Shown one piece after another: positions 23,653 to 31,552 of a DNA stretch of 64,000 bases. The position numbers and the translations under genes are program-made. The stretch is from positions 1 to 64,000 of the forward strand of contig NZ_RAZT01000024.1 in the NCBI RefSeq assembly GCF_003626635.1. Reading direction: 5' to 3'. The notes under the pieces were generated by a model. It did no database searches, was not told the DNA's origin, and saw only the letters and a program-made list of their open reading frames with translations. Source of the DNA: Micromonospora musae (lineage in GTDB: Bacteria > Actinomycetota > Actinomycetes > Mycobacteriales > Micromonosporaceae). Position 1 is the stretch's first letter. Every line of letters begins with the position of its first letter.

Positions 23653-24636
23653 ATGTTCCTCGGCGTCGACGGCGGCGGCACCAAGACCGCCTTCTGCCTA
23701 CTGCGGGCTGACGGCACGGTGGTGGCCCAGGCCACCACCGCGAGCAGCTACTACTTCAGCGAAGGCATCGACCTGGTGGCCCGGGTCCTCAAGGAGGGCG
23801 TCGACGCCGTCTGCGCGGAGGCCGACATCACCCCGGCCGAGATCGACTTCGCCTTCTTCGGGCTGCCCACCTACGGCGAGGTGAGCGAGGACGTCGCGGC
23901 CCTCGACGCGGCGCCCCGGGAGGTGCTCGGCCACGACCGGTACCGGGTGGACAACGACATGCTCTGTGGCTGGTCCGGCTCGCTGGGCGCCGCGGACGGC
24001 ATCAACGTGATCAGCGGAACCGGATCGATGACGTACGGCGAACGCGCCGGTCACGGCCTGCGCGTCGGCGGGTGGAGCGAACTCTTCGGCGACGAGGGCT
24101 CCGCGTACTGGATCGCCATCCGTGGCCTGCAGGCGTTCTCCCGGATGAGCGACGGTCGGCAGCCCGCCGGCCCGCTTTTGGACGTTCTCCGCGACCACCT
24201 GGGGCTCGCCGCGGACCTGGACCTGATCGACGTCGTGCTGAACCGGTGGCACGGCGACCGCGGGGAGATCGCGGCGCTGAGCCCCTTGGTCACCCGCGCC
24301 GCCGACCAGGGCGACGAGGCGGCCGCCGCGATCCTCGCCGAGGCCGGCCGGGAACTCGCCCTGCTGGTGGAGACCACCCGCAGCCGGCTCGGCTACCCCG
24401 TCGAAGAGCAGGTGCTGGTCTCCTACTCCGGCGGCACCTTCAACGCGCCACAGGTACGCGAGGCATTCCGCGCGCACCTGCACACGCTGCACGGCGGGTA
24501 CGACCTTCGTCAGCCCGTCTACTCACCGGTCGTCGGCGCGGCGCTCTACGCGGCGAAGCAGGCCGGCAGCCCATTGAACACCGACGCGCTCGAGCATCTC
24601 CGGACCACCTCCACCCCCACCGCCACCGCCCCCTGA
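23653..24636 (+). CDS. BadF/BadG-type sugar kinase (N-acetylhexosamine kinase-like)
   Basis: A 327-residue protein. ATG 23653 is preceded by GGAGGTGA and is preferred over the in-frame GTG at 23644. It has the ASKHA ATPase folds: phosphate 1 motif FLGVDGGGTKTAF, an IDFAFFGLP strand, the middle motif NVISGTGSMTYG, GWSELFGDEGSAYWI, and the late SYSGGTFNAPQV. BadF/BadG/BcrA-type proteins of this length and motif set include N-acetylglucosamine kinases. Here it probably phosphorylates an amino sugar for AgaS. The DMT transporter gene starts ten bases after its stop, so uptake and kinase step are linked. Confidence 0.85.
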   Translation: MFLGVDGGGTKTAFCLLRADGTVVAQATTASSYYFSEGIDLVARVLKEGVDAVCAEADITPAEIDFAFFGLPTYGEVSEDVAALDAAPREVLGHDRYRVDNDMLCGWSGSLGAADGINVISGTGSMTYGERAGHGLRVGGWSELFGDEGSAYWIAIRGLQAFSRMSDGRQPAGPLLDVLRDHLGLAADLDLIDVVLNRWHGDRGEIAALSPLVTRAADQGDEAAAAILAEAGRELALLVETTRSRLGYPVEEQVLVSYSGGTFNAPQVREAFRAHLHTLHGGYDLRQPVYSPVVGAALYAAKQAGSPLNTDALEHLRTTSTPTATAP

Positions 24637-24646
24637 GGAGGCGCAG

Positions 24647-25609
24647 ATGACAACATCCATCTCCCGCATCAGCCGCAGTTGGATCCCGTACGCCGGGCTG
24701 CTCGTGCTCTTCTGGGGCGTCTGGGGAGCCTTCTCCGCCGTCCCGACCAGCGACTACGGCTACCCCGACGGCATGGTCTACGTCGTCTGGTCCCTCACCA
24801 TGATCATCCCGGCCGTCGCCGCGCTGCGCGGCAACCGGCTGGACCGCCGCCCGATCGCGGCCGTGTACGGCCTGCTCGTCGGCCTTACCGGCGCCGGTGG
24901 CCAGCTGCTGCTGTTCAAGGCGCTCACCATCGGCCCGGCCTACCTGATCTTCCCGCTGATCGCGCTCTCCCCCGCGATCACCGTGCTGATGGCCACGGCG
25001 CTGCTGCGTGAACGCATCCCGCGACTGGCCGTGCTCGGTGTGGTCGCCGCGCTGGTCGCGGTCGTGCTGTTCAGCGTCAGCGACGGCGACGGCTCCGCCA
25101 CCGGTGGACTGTGGCTGCTCCTCGCCATTCTGATCTGCGTCGCCTGGGGTGTGCAGGCCTACTTCATGCGGAAGGCGGCCACCGTCGGCGTCAACGACGC
25201 CACCACCTTCACCTGGATGACGATCAGCGGTCTGCTGCTGGTCCCGGTCGCCATCTGGATGGCCGGCGGCCTGGCCTTGGATGCGCCCTGGCAGGCGCCG
25301 ACCCTCGCGGCGGTCACCCAGCTGCTCAACGCCGTCGGCGCGCTCTTCCTGGTGATGGCGTTCAGCCGGGGCAAGGCCTCGATCGTGGCCCCCACGACCA
25401 ACGCCCTGGCGCCCGTGCTGACCGTGATCCTCTCGCTGGCCGTCTATCAGAAGGTGCCGTCGGTCTACGCCACGATCGGCATCGTGCTCGCCATCGTCGG
25501 GTCCACCCTGATGGTCTACGCCGACGAGAAGCGCGGCGAGGCGGCGGCGGCGAACATCGCCGGCCCGCGCACGCCCGACCACGGCGCACCGGACGTCGCC
25601 GTACGGTAA
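24647..25609 (+). CDS. DMT-superfamily (EamA-like) transporter
   Basis: A 320-residue protein with about ten transmembrane helices in two halves, starting at ATG behind GAGGAGG. Helix one is PYAGLLVLFWGVWGAFS; the internal repeat shows in LIFPLIALSPAITVLMATAL and IVAPTTNALAPVLTVILSLA. Both have the EamA-like pattern of a helix with conserved prolines. DMT proteins usually export or exchange metabolites, and some import sugars. As the last gene of the operon it is the only transporter in the module, which makes it the likely importer of the released amino sugar or galactose. A 17/18-bp hairpin follows its stop. Confidence 0.85.
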   Translation: MTTSISRISRSWIPYAGLLVLFWGVWGAFSAVPTSDYGYPDGMVYVVWSLTMIIPAVAALRGNRLDRRPIAAVYGLLVGLTGAGGQLLLFKALTIGPAYLIFPLIALSPAITVLMATALLRERIPRLAVLGVVAALVAVVLFSVSDGDGSATGGLWLLLAILICVAWGVQAYFMRKAATVGVNDATTFTWMTISGLLLVPVAIWMAGGLALDAPWQAPTLAAVTQLLNAVGALFLVMAFSRGKASIVAPTTNALAPVLTVILSLAVYQKVPSVYATIGIVLAIVGSTLMVYADEKRGEAAAANIAGPRTPDHGAPDVAVR

Positions 25610-25626
25610 CCACCGATCGAACCTTG

Positions 25627-25666
25627 GCGGCCGCCGGCCCGGACCCGAGTCCGGACCGGCGGCCGC
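25627..25666 (+). terminator. Hairpin terminator after the amino-sugar operon
   Basis: Arms at 25627-25644 and 25649-25666 match at 17 of 18 positions, with the loop CCGA. It lies 17 bases after the DMT transporter stop and probably ends the four-gene transcript. Confidence 0.8.
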
Positions 25667-25814
25667 GTCGTTCGTGGCGCACGGCGAGGGCGTACCGGTA
25701 GCGCGTGGGCCGGGCACCAGTCCCGGGGCAGCGGAGGTTCCGTCGGTGATCGAGCCCGTTGACTCGCTCGCCATGCTGGAACACGAAACCTTCCCGCACG
25801 TCCGAGGAGCATCC

Positions 25815-26333
25815 ATGCAGAAGCCTGCCAAGACCGCCGCAGTCCTCTTCGGGCTCGGTGTCGGCGCCGCGTTCGGTCCGTCCCTCGGACCGGCCGCCCT
25901 CTGGTCGGGCATCGCGGTCGCCGCGCTCGGGGTCACGCTCTCCCTCATCGGTACGACGGAATCCGACCTCGTGCCCGACGGTCCGGTCCCCCGCGACGAG
26001 GACGCCGGGGAGGCCGGAGACCGGACGACCACGGGACGAGGGGGCGCCGCGGAGCGACGTCGGCGGGACGGGCAACGCCCCACCCTGAGCGGCCTCGGTA
26101 CCCGGGTGGAGCAGATCCTCGAACTCGCCGAGGAGCAGGCCGACGATCACCGCGCCGAGGCGCGGCGCGAAGCCGAGCGGATCGTGACCGCCGCCCGGCA
26201 CGAGGCGGAGACGATCCTGAACCGGGCCCATGAACAGGCGACCGGCATCACCGGTATCGGCCGGGATCGCTCTCCGGCACCGCCGGCTCGGACGCCTCCG
26301 TCCGGGGTCGGCGACCCGACCCGGCACGCCTGA
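25815..26333 (+). CDS. Small membrane protein with DivIVA-like coiled coil
   Basis: A 172-residue protein starting at ATG behind CGAGGAG (MQKPAKTAAVLFGLGVGAAF). Two short hydrophobic helices (about residues 4-45) are followed by a charged linker. A coiled coil comes next (LGTRVEQILELAEEQADDHR, then EARREAERIVTAARHEAETI), resembling the DivIVA-like and 'cellulose-binding' coiled-coil proteins of actinomycetes. A Pro-rich tail ends the protein. It may act in polar growth or membrane organisation, by analogy only. It is a single gene with no close partners. Confidence 0.7.
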   Translation: MQKPAKTAAVLFGLGVGAAFGPSLGPAALWSGIAVAALGVTLSLIGTTESDLVPDGPVPRDEDAGEAGDRTTTGRGGAAERRRRDGQRPTLSGLGTRVEQILELAEEQADDHRAEARREAERIVTAARHEAETILNRAHEQATGITGIGRDRSPAPPARTPPSGVGDPTRHA

Positions 26334-26436
26334 GGCGGACGCACGAGCCCACCTACCGGCCTCGGCCGGCGGTCACGGACCATCCGGGCCGGTTCGCCGA
26401 CGGTTTGTCTGACCTCGGTCAGCTAATCTCGGCGGG

Positions 26437-27300
26437 ATGGATAGTGACCTCGTCGAGCAGGTACGCGACTTCAACCGCTTCTACACCGAACGTCTGGGCC
26501 TGCTCACCGATCACTACCTCGACCTCGATCGCCCGCTCGGGCCGGCCCGGCTGCTCTGGGAGATCGGCGACCGCACCCCCGTTCGTGAGCTGCGCGACCG
26601 CCTCGGTCTGGACTCCGGGTATCTGAGCCGACTGCTACGAGCCCTCGAAGACCAGGGCTTGGTCCGCGTCGTCCCGCACCCCGCCGACGGTCGAGCCAGA
26701 ATCGCCGAGCTCACCGACGCCGGCCGCGCCGAACGCGGCCTCCTCGACCAGAGATCCCGGGCCGGGGTCGTCGCCCTGCTCGGCCGGCTCGGTCCGGCCG
26801 AGCAGGACGAGCTGGTCGCCGCCCAACAGCAGGTCCGGCGGCTGTTACGGCTCGCGACCGTCACCATCACCCCGGTCGCGGCAGATGACCCGCGGGCGTG
26901 GCGGTGCCTGCGCCGGTACGCGACCGAGCTGGCCGAACGCTTCCCGGAGGGGTACGACGACGCGACGTTGACCCGGCCCGAGGAGCTGGACGGGGCGCTC
27001 CTGCTCGCCTGCGAGCGCGACCGGCCCGCTGGCTGCGGGGTGTGGGTCCGGCTCTCCCCCGGTATTGCGGAGATCCGTCACCTGTGGACCGACACGGCGG
27101 CTCGTGGCCTCGGCCTCGGCCGACGCCTCCTGGGCCGACTGGAGACCGACGCCGCCGCGCGGGGCGTGAGCAGGGTTCGACTCGGAACCCACAGCTCGCT
27201 CGGCGAGGCCATCGCGCTCTACCGCAGCAGCGGCTACCGCGAAATCGACGTCTACAGCGCCTCGCCGTACAACCAGCTCTGCTTCGAGAAGCGCCTCTGA
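26437..27300 (+). CDS. MarR-GNAT fusion protein
   Basis: A 287-residue protein. Residues 1-145 form a MarR winged helix (GPARLLWEIGDRTPVRELRD, HPADGRARIAELTDAGR). Residues about 148-287 form a GNAT acetyltransferase (LWTDTAARGLGLGRRLLGRL motif A, then AIALYRSSGYREID). This is a known domain pair in actinobacteria, usually an acetyltransferase coupled to its own DNA-binding domain. Both halves look complete. It starts with ATG and is not part of an obvious operon. Confidence 0.9.
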   Translation: MDSDLVEQVRDFNRFYTERLGLLTDHYLDLDRPLGPARLLWEIGDRTPVRELRDRLGLDSGYLSRLLRALEDQGLVRVVPHPADGRARIAELTDAGRAERGLLDQRSRAGVVALLGRLGPAEQDELVAAQQQVRRLLRLATVTITPVAADDPRAWRCLRRYATELAERFPEGYDDATLTRPEELDGALLLACERDRPAGCGVWVRLSPGIAEIRHLWTDTAARGLGLGRRLLGRLETDAAARGVSRVRLGTHSSLGEAIALYRSSGYREIDVYSASPYNQLCFEKRL

Positions 27301-27437
27301 CGGGCACCGCGCGACCTCGAACGCCTCGACGCGGCAGCGGCGGCGACCAGCGCTCCCATCTCCGCCGGCCGGCCGACGACGGGGCGCACGTCGACCGGCC
27401 GACGACGGTGCGGACGTCGGCCGGCCGGGTCGCCGCG

Positions 27438-28082
27438 TCAGCGCCGGCGCAGCGTGACGCCGAGGTCGCGGGCGAGGTAGATCTCGAGGAAGCCGGGCAG
27501 CCCGCCCGCCGCGCCGGCCTTCGCGAACTCAGCCGCGTAGCGCGGGTCGACCGACTCGGTCAGCACGACGATCCGCCACAGGTTGACCGGCTCGTCCTCG
27601 GTGCCGCCGACAGCGTGCTCGACCTGGAACAGCGGCTGGTACGGGTCGGCGAGCAGGGTCTCACCCTGCGGGCCGGCCAACCGCGGCCGGCCGAGGAAGA
27701 TCACCCGCCGGGCGGCGAGGTCGGTGAAGACGTCCTCGAGGACTCGGCCGCGCTCCTCGCTCAGCCAGGCCCGCTGGATCGAGGAGCGCAGGTGCCGGCG
27801 GCCGTCCGGGAGGTCGGTGGTCGCCCACGACTCACCCTCGCTGACCACGTACGGGATGTAGGTCAGCGGATCCCACGCCTTCCTGACCTCCATGTCCCAC
27901 ACCTGGGCGCCGGTCATCCGGGTCGGCGGATCGGCCTCGTACCGCTCGGCGAGGGTCCGGTTGACGTCGACCGGCGGCAGCTCGATGGAGGTGGTACGCG
28001 GATCGTTCCAGGCGGCTTCGAACTCGGCGACGGCCGCAGCGACGGTGGTTTCGGTGGACTCGGCGAACTGGGTCTCGGTCAT
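27438..28082 (-). CDS. Hypothetical protein of unknown family
   Basis: A 214-residue soluble protein starting at ATG behind AGGAGA. The N-terminus is acidic (MTETQFAESTETTVAAAVAE); the middle has WDPLTYIPYVVSEGESW, RRHLRSSIQRAWLSEERGR, and the C-terminus RRVIFLGRPRLAGPQG and LWRIVVLTESVDPRYAAEFA. No signal peptide or membrane helix is visible. I do not recognise the fold. Upstream lies a promoter-like pair of hexamers with a palindrome between them, so the gene is probably regulated by a dimeric repressor. Confidence 0.7.
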   Translation of the reverse strand: MTETQFAESTETTVAAAVAEFEAAWNDPRTTSIELPPVDVNRTLAERYEADPPTRMTGAQVWDMEVRKAWDPLTYIPYVVSEGESWATTDLPDGRRHLRSSIQRAWLSEERGRVLEDVFTDLAARRVIFLGRPRLAGPQGETLLADPYQPLFQVEHAVGGTEDEPVNLWRIVVLTESVDPRYAAEFAKAGAAGGLPGFLEIYLARDLGVTLRRR

Positions 28083-28114
28083 GACGTCTCCTGCTCTGCG
28101 ATTCGACGTCAGCC

Positions 28115-28142
28115 ATATTAGTCAAATTTCTTGACAGTCCAA
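28115..28142 (-). promoter_or_regulatory. Promoter with spacer palindrome
   Basis: On the minus strand TTGGAC (28142-28137) and TAATAT (28120-28115) are separated by 16 bases. Inside the spacer lies GTCAAGAAATTTGAC, an inverted repeat with 5-bp arms at 28121-28135. The A/T-rich patch stands out in this GC-rich window. A repressor binding there would block polymerase at the gene ending at 27438. Confidence 0.6.
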
Positions 28143-28183
28143 CGTATGGACCATCACAGTCCGGGGCGGTCTCGGGGGTTGAG

Positions 28184-28903
28184 GAATACTCGGCTGGTGC
28201 GGCGAGCGCGGGTACGAAGGCCCGTCGGTCCCGGCCTGGGCGAAGCGGATGACTCCGCCGGACTCGGAGACCCCGGCCCGCTCGAAGATGGCGATCGACA
28301 GGCTGATCGCGCGGCGCGAGGTGCATCTGCGGGAGAAGACGCTGTGGCGCATGCTGTATGAGACCTGCGCGCGGGCGGAGGAGATCCTCAACGTCAACAT
28401 CGAGGACCTGGACCTCGCCGGCCGCCGCTGCCCGGTCAAGGCCAAGGGCGCCCGCCCACGCACCCGCCGCCGCGGTCAGGTCCGCGAGGACTTCGTGTTG
28501 GAGCCCTGGGACGCCGGCACCGCCCGCCTTCTGCCCCCGGCTGCTCAAGGGCCGTACGCGGGGACCGATGTTTGTCACTCACCGCCGCCCGGGTCCGGGC
28601 AAGGTCGTCAGCTTGCGCGACGTTTGCCCGGACACCGGGTTCGCCCGGCTGTCGTACGGGCAGGCCCGCGCTCTGCTGGACGAGCACACCTCAGTCGGCG
28701 GCACGCCCGGCACCGGGTGGGACCTGCACGAGTGGCGGCATTCGAGCCTGACCCACCTCGGCGAGGTCGAGGCGAGCCTGCTCATGCTGATGGCGAAGTC
28801 GCGGCGCAAGAAGCCGGAGAACGTGCGGAAGTACTTCCACCCCTCGCCGGGGGCGATCGCCGAGGTCACCAGCCTGCTCGCCCCCGGCAACAGCCGGCGC
28901 TGA
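28184..28903 (+). pseudogene. Tyrosine recombinase/integrase, truncated and frameshifted
   Basis: The reading starts without a start codon after a TGA near 28182 and runs through PPDSETPARSKMAIDRLIAR, LYETCARAEEILNVNIEDLD and a C-terminal part in another frame. A run of five C at 28534-28538, where four would keep the frame, produces the shift (LLPRLLKGRTRGPMFVTHRR resumes after it). The second half holds the catalytic DLHEWRHSSLTHLGE motif with the conserved H-x-x-R-H, and ends at TGA 28901-28903. The N-terminal domain is missing. It is a dead phage- or plasmid-type integrase. Confidence 0.8.
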
Positions 28904-28906
28904 TCG

Positions 28907-30040
28907 TCAAGTGCTGGCGAGGCGCCAAAGCGAAGTGACTTCCGTGGCTCGGGCGGCGTGGAGGGGATCAGTGGTGTCCCTCGCTCGTGAATGCCGCGGC
29001 CGAGTATCAGTCCTGTCCACCACATGCAGGCCCGCCGCCTTGATGTCGGCCAGAAGTTCGCTGCGCGTCCTGAGTCCGAGGCGCTCGGCCAAATCCGACA
29101 GGATGAGCCACCCTTCACCTCCCGGTTCGAGATGCGCGGTGAGTCCGTCCAGGAAGCTGCGGAGCATGCTGCTGCCCAGGTCGTAGACACCTTGCTCCAG
29201 CGCGGAGGTGGGCCGGGCTGGAATCCAGGGTGGGTTGCAGACGATGAGGTCCGCGCGCCCTTCGGGAAACAGGCTGGGGCCCACGATGTCGACGTGCCCG
29301 GTGAGGTGCAGTCGGCGGACGTTCTCGCGGGCGCAGGACAGGGCACGCGGGCTGATGTCAGTGGCCACAACGTGATCGATTCCCCGGCGGGCCAGGACGG
29401 CGGCGAGGACTCCCGTCCCCGTCCCGAGGTCGAATGCGGTACGGCGACCTGCGCGGTGGGCCGCCAGTGCGGGGAGCGGTGCATGTGCGACGAGGTCGAC
29501 GTATTCGCCCCTGACTGGGGAGAACACGCCGTAGTGAGGGTGAATGCGAGCGTCGAGGGCGGGTACCTCCACGCCCTTTGTGCGCCACTGGTGCGCTCCG
29601 ATCACGCCCAGTAGTTCTGTGAGCGAGACGGCCATCGGCTCGGACGGTGGACCGTACGCCTCGGTGCATGCCTGGCGCACATCGGGGGCTCTGCGCAGGT
29701 TCAGGCAGTAGTTGTCTTCCAGCCGGACGATGAGCCTGCCGAGCACGCGGGCCCGGCGGCCGCGCGCCCTGCGGTGCAGGTGGAAGGACTCTGCTGGGCT
29801 GCCGCCTTGCCAGGAAGGTTTCCGGTCGATGCGGCGGCCCATCGCTTGCAGTAGTTGACGTGCGTTGTGGAAGTCGCCCTGCCACAGCAAGGCGGTGCCG
29901 TCACAGGCCAGACGGTAAGCAGCGTCGGCTCTCATACGGTCGTCCGCTCCGATGATCCGGCTGGGAGGCGGTGTCGCGCTCTCGGAATGCCAGCGGGCGG
30001 AACGGGGGGTGTTCGTCTCGGTCCAGTGGATCGTGGACAC
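28907..30040 (-). CDS. Class I SAM-dependent methyltransferase (NPPW type)
   Basis: A 377-residue protein from GTG 30040 (VSTIHWTETNTP), with GAGGAG nine bases upstream; a longer open frame upstream lacks such a site. The SAM-binding motif I is AFDLGTGTGVLAAVLA near residue 200. Motif II is HVVATDISPRALSCAREN, and the NPPW motif (LIVCNPPWIPAR) marks N-methyltransferases of the PrmC/HemK and RsmC type. The N-terminal 180 residues are helical and may recognise the substrate. It converges with the dead integrase, leaving a 3-base gap, and is followed upstream by Tn3 remnants, so it was probably acquired with mobile DNA. Confidence 0.85.
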   Translation of the reverse strand: MSTIHWTETNTPRSARWHSESATPPPSRIIGADDRMRADAAYRLACDGTALLWQGDFHNARQLLQAMGRRIDRKPSWQGGSPAESFHLHRRARGRRARVLGRLIVRLEDNYCLNLRRAPDVRQACTEAYGPPSEPMAVSLTELLGVIGAHQWRTKGVEVPALDARIHPHYGVFSPVRGEYVDLVAHAPLPALAAHRAGRRTAFDLGTGTGVLAAVLARRGIDHVVATDISPRALSCARENVRRLHLTGHVDIVGPSLFPEGRADLIVCNPPWIPARPTSALEQGVYDLGSSMLRSFLDGLTAHLEPGGEGWLILSDLAERLGLRTRSELLADIKAAGLHVVDRTDTRPRHSRARDTTDPLHAARATEVTSLWRLAST

Positions 30041-30106
30041 CGCGTACTCCTCGTGATCGAACGTGCAGGGGCACGAAGAGCACTTCGACGAGGAGCAGTG
30101 CAAACG

Positions 30107-30126
30107 GCCCGTGCTGCAGCACGGGC
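30107..30126. repeat. 20-bp perfect palindrome
   Basis: A 20-bp sequence that equals its own reverse complement (starting GCCCGTGCTG) lies about 70 bases upstream of the methyltransferase start. It could be a regulator site or part of a hairpin on either strand. Confidence 0.55.
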
Positions 30127-30317
30127 GCGTGTGTCAGGGCAGGTAGGGCTACCGCTCCCGCGTCGAAGCGCGAGAGGAGTAGTCGCCGAGAACCATGCCG
30201 AGCGTCACGACCAGCCCTTTCAGAGAGATGAGGTAAGAGGCTCGCACAGCGACCTCTCCGCAGGCAAACCAGCCCATGGGCTGGGCAGGGAGAGCTATCC
30301 CCGCCCAACGCGGCGCA
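30127..30317. other. Gene-free spacer
   Basis: No supported gene or RNA is seen here. The methyltransferase lies on one side and Tn3 remnants on the other. Confidence 0.5.
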
Positions 30318-30840
30318 TCACTCGTCGGTGGCGTCCTTGTCGCGCAGCGGGCGCAGCCGGCCGGGCATGTCCGGCAGCTGGAACGAGTACCGCCCGTGCA
30401 TGTTGATGTGGTGCCGTACGAACGGGGCGAGGCGGGCGACGTCCTCGTCGCGGACGTCGAACCCGTCCGCCTCATCCGCGTCCGAGTCGATCGGCGGCAA
30501 CCGCGGTCGCCAGCAGGGTGGCCAGGCGACGGGAGTCGCCGTGGCGCCGCAGCAGGGACGCCTTGCCGTCCACGCCGTACCGCGACAGCTCCGCCAGCCG
30601 CCGCGGCGTTATCCCGGACACGTCCAGCTCACCCATACCGAACGCGTCGATCTCCGCCGCCCGCTCAAGCGCCCACTTCATCTGCGGCCCGGAGACCCGC
30701 ACCGGGCCGCGCCGCAACCGGTCCCGCTCGCCGTACGCCTTCAACGCCGACGCGTCCGCGACGCCCAACTGCTCGACACCCCGGACCTCCAGGCAGTCAG
30801 TGATCAACACGACTGCCGAAGGCTCCGCCCCCGCCGAGCC
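30318..30840 (-). pseudogene. Tn3-family transposase remnant with internal deletion
   Basis: The upstream part (about 30500-30840) encodes the N-terminal region of a Tn3 transposase: MKWALERAAEIDAFGMGELD, GITPRRLAELSRYGVDGKAS, RRLATLLATAV. The downstream part (30318 to about 30490), in another frame, encodes the extreme C-terminus: RLAPFVRHHINMHGRYSFQL, then PGRLRPLRDKDA. Some 800 residues of the middle, including the DDE centre, are missing. A GGGTTGAGGAACATCGCAAC stretch near 30890-30907 on the minus strand may be one terminal inverted repeat; no partner is seen on the other side. Confidence 0.75.
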
Positions 30841-30941
30841 CCAGGTCAAAGCGCTCTCAAACCCTCCAACGGCTAGCGCCGGTTTCGTTGCGATGTTCCT
30901 CAACCCTGTCTCCTGCCGTGATCGGCTCCTCGGGCCGGAGT

Positions 30942-31346
30942 TCACTGCGGCGGGTTCTCCGGCTGCTGCCCCGGCCAGAACGGCCACTCCTCGAAGAGGC
31001 GGCAACGTCCGTCCTGGGCGAAACGCATGATCCACAGATCGCGGTACTCCTGGTCGACCGGGTCGCCGTAGCGGACCTCCAGCCGTGCCACCGCGGTGTC
31101 GCCGTCGACCGCGACGATCTCACTGGTCATCCGGAACACCTCGTCGGGGCCCTTGCGCTGTTTCTCCCACATTCGGCCGATGGCCGGCAGCCCGACGACG
31201 GGCGTCCAGTACGGCCCCTGCTGGTAGCTCGCGTCCTCGGTGAAGAGCGTGACCAGCGCGTTCGTGCCCGGCGTACGCCACGCCCGCTCGTAGGCGGTGA
31301 GCCAGCCGGCAACGTGTTCCCTGTCCATGGGCAACCACGTTGCCAT
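30942..31346 (-). CDS. SnoaL/NTF2-like protein
   Basis: A 134-residue protein with the cone-shaped SnoaL/NTF2 pattern: an N-terminal helix (GWLTAYERAWRTPGTNAL), then FTEDASYQQGPYWTPVVGLP, a helix, and the strands EIVAVDGDTAVARLEVRYG and LWIMRFAQDGRCRLFEEWPF. Such proteins are polyketide cyclases, isomerases or ligand-binding proteins. The first possible ATG is used; the in-frame ATG six codons in (MDREHVAG) is equally possible, and neither has a clear ribosome binding site. Confidence 0.82.
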   Translation of the reverse strand: MATWLPMDREHVAGWLTAYERAWRTPGTNALVTLFTEDASYQQGPYWTPVVGLPAIGRMWEKQRKGPDEVFRMTSEIVAVDGDTAVARLEVRYGDPVDQEYRDLWIMRFAQDGRCRLFEEWPFWPGQQPENPPQ

Positions 31347-31552
31347 TCACCGACGACAGCCGGCGGGAATCCGCCACCCGAGGCGCGCGGGACACCGAAA
31401 TCCGATGATCATCCGGGCGGCGGGCACCCACAGACCCGGCCGGCCCGCGCCGCCCCTGCGATTGGCCGAATCGACCGCGCGGCGGACCGGGCTGTGGGCA
31501 GGATGGAGACCGGAAACGCCCGATCGGGACCGCCCGCCAGGGAAGGTGTCAG

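Noticed and set aside
20878..30870. CTCAAACCCTCC shared between about 20878 and 30857, considered as att sites of an island
   Set aside because: Only 12 bases match, the flanks differ, and the genes between look like ordinary chromosomal units.
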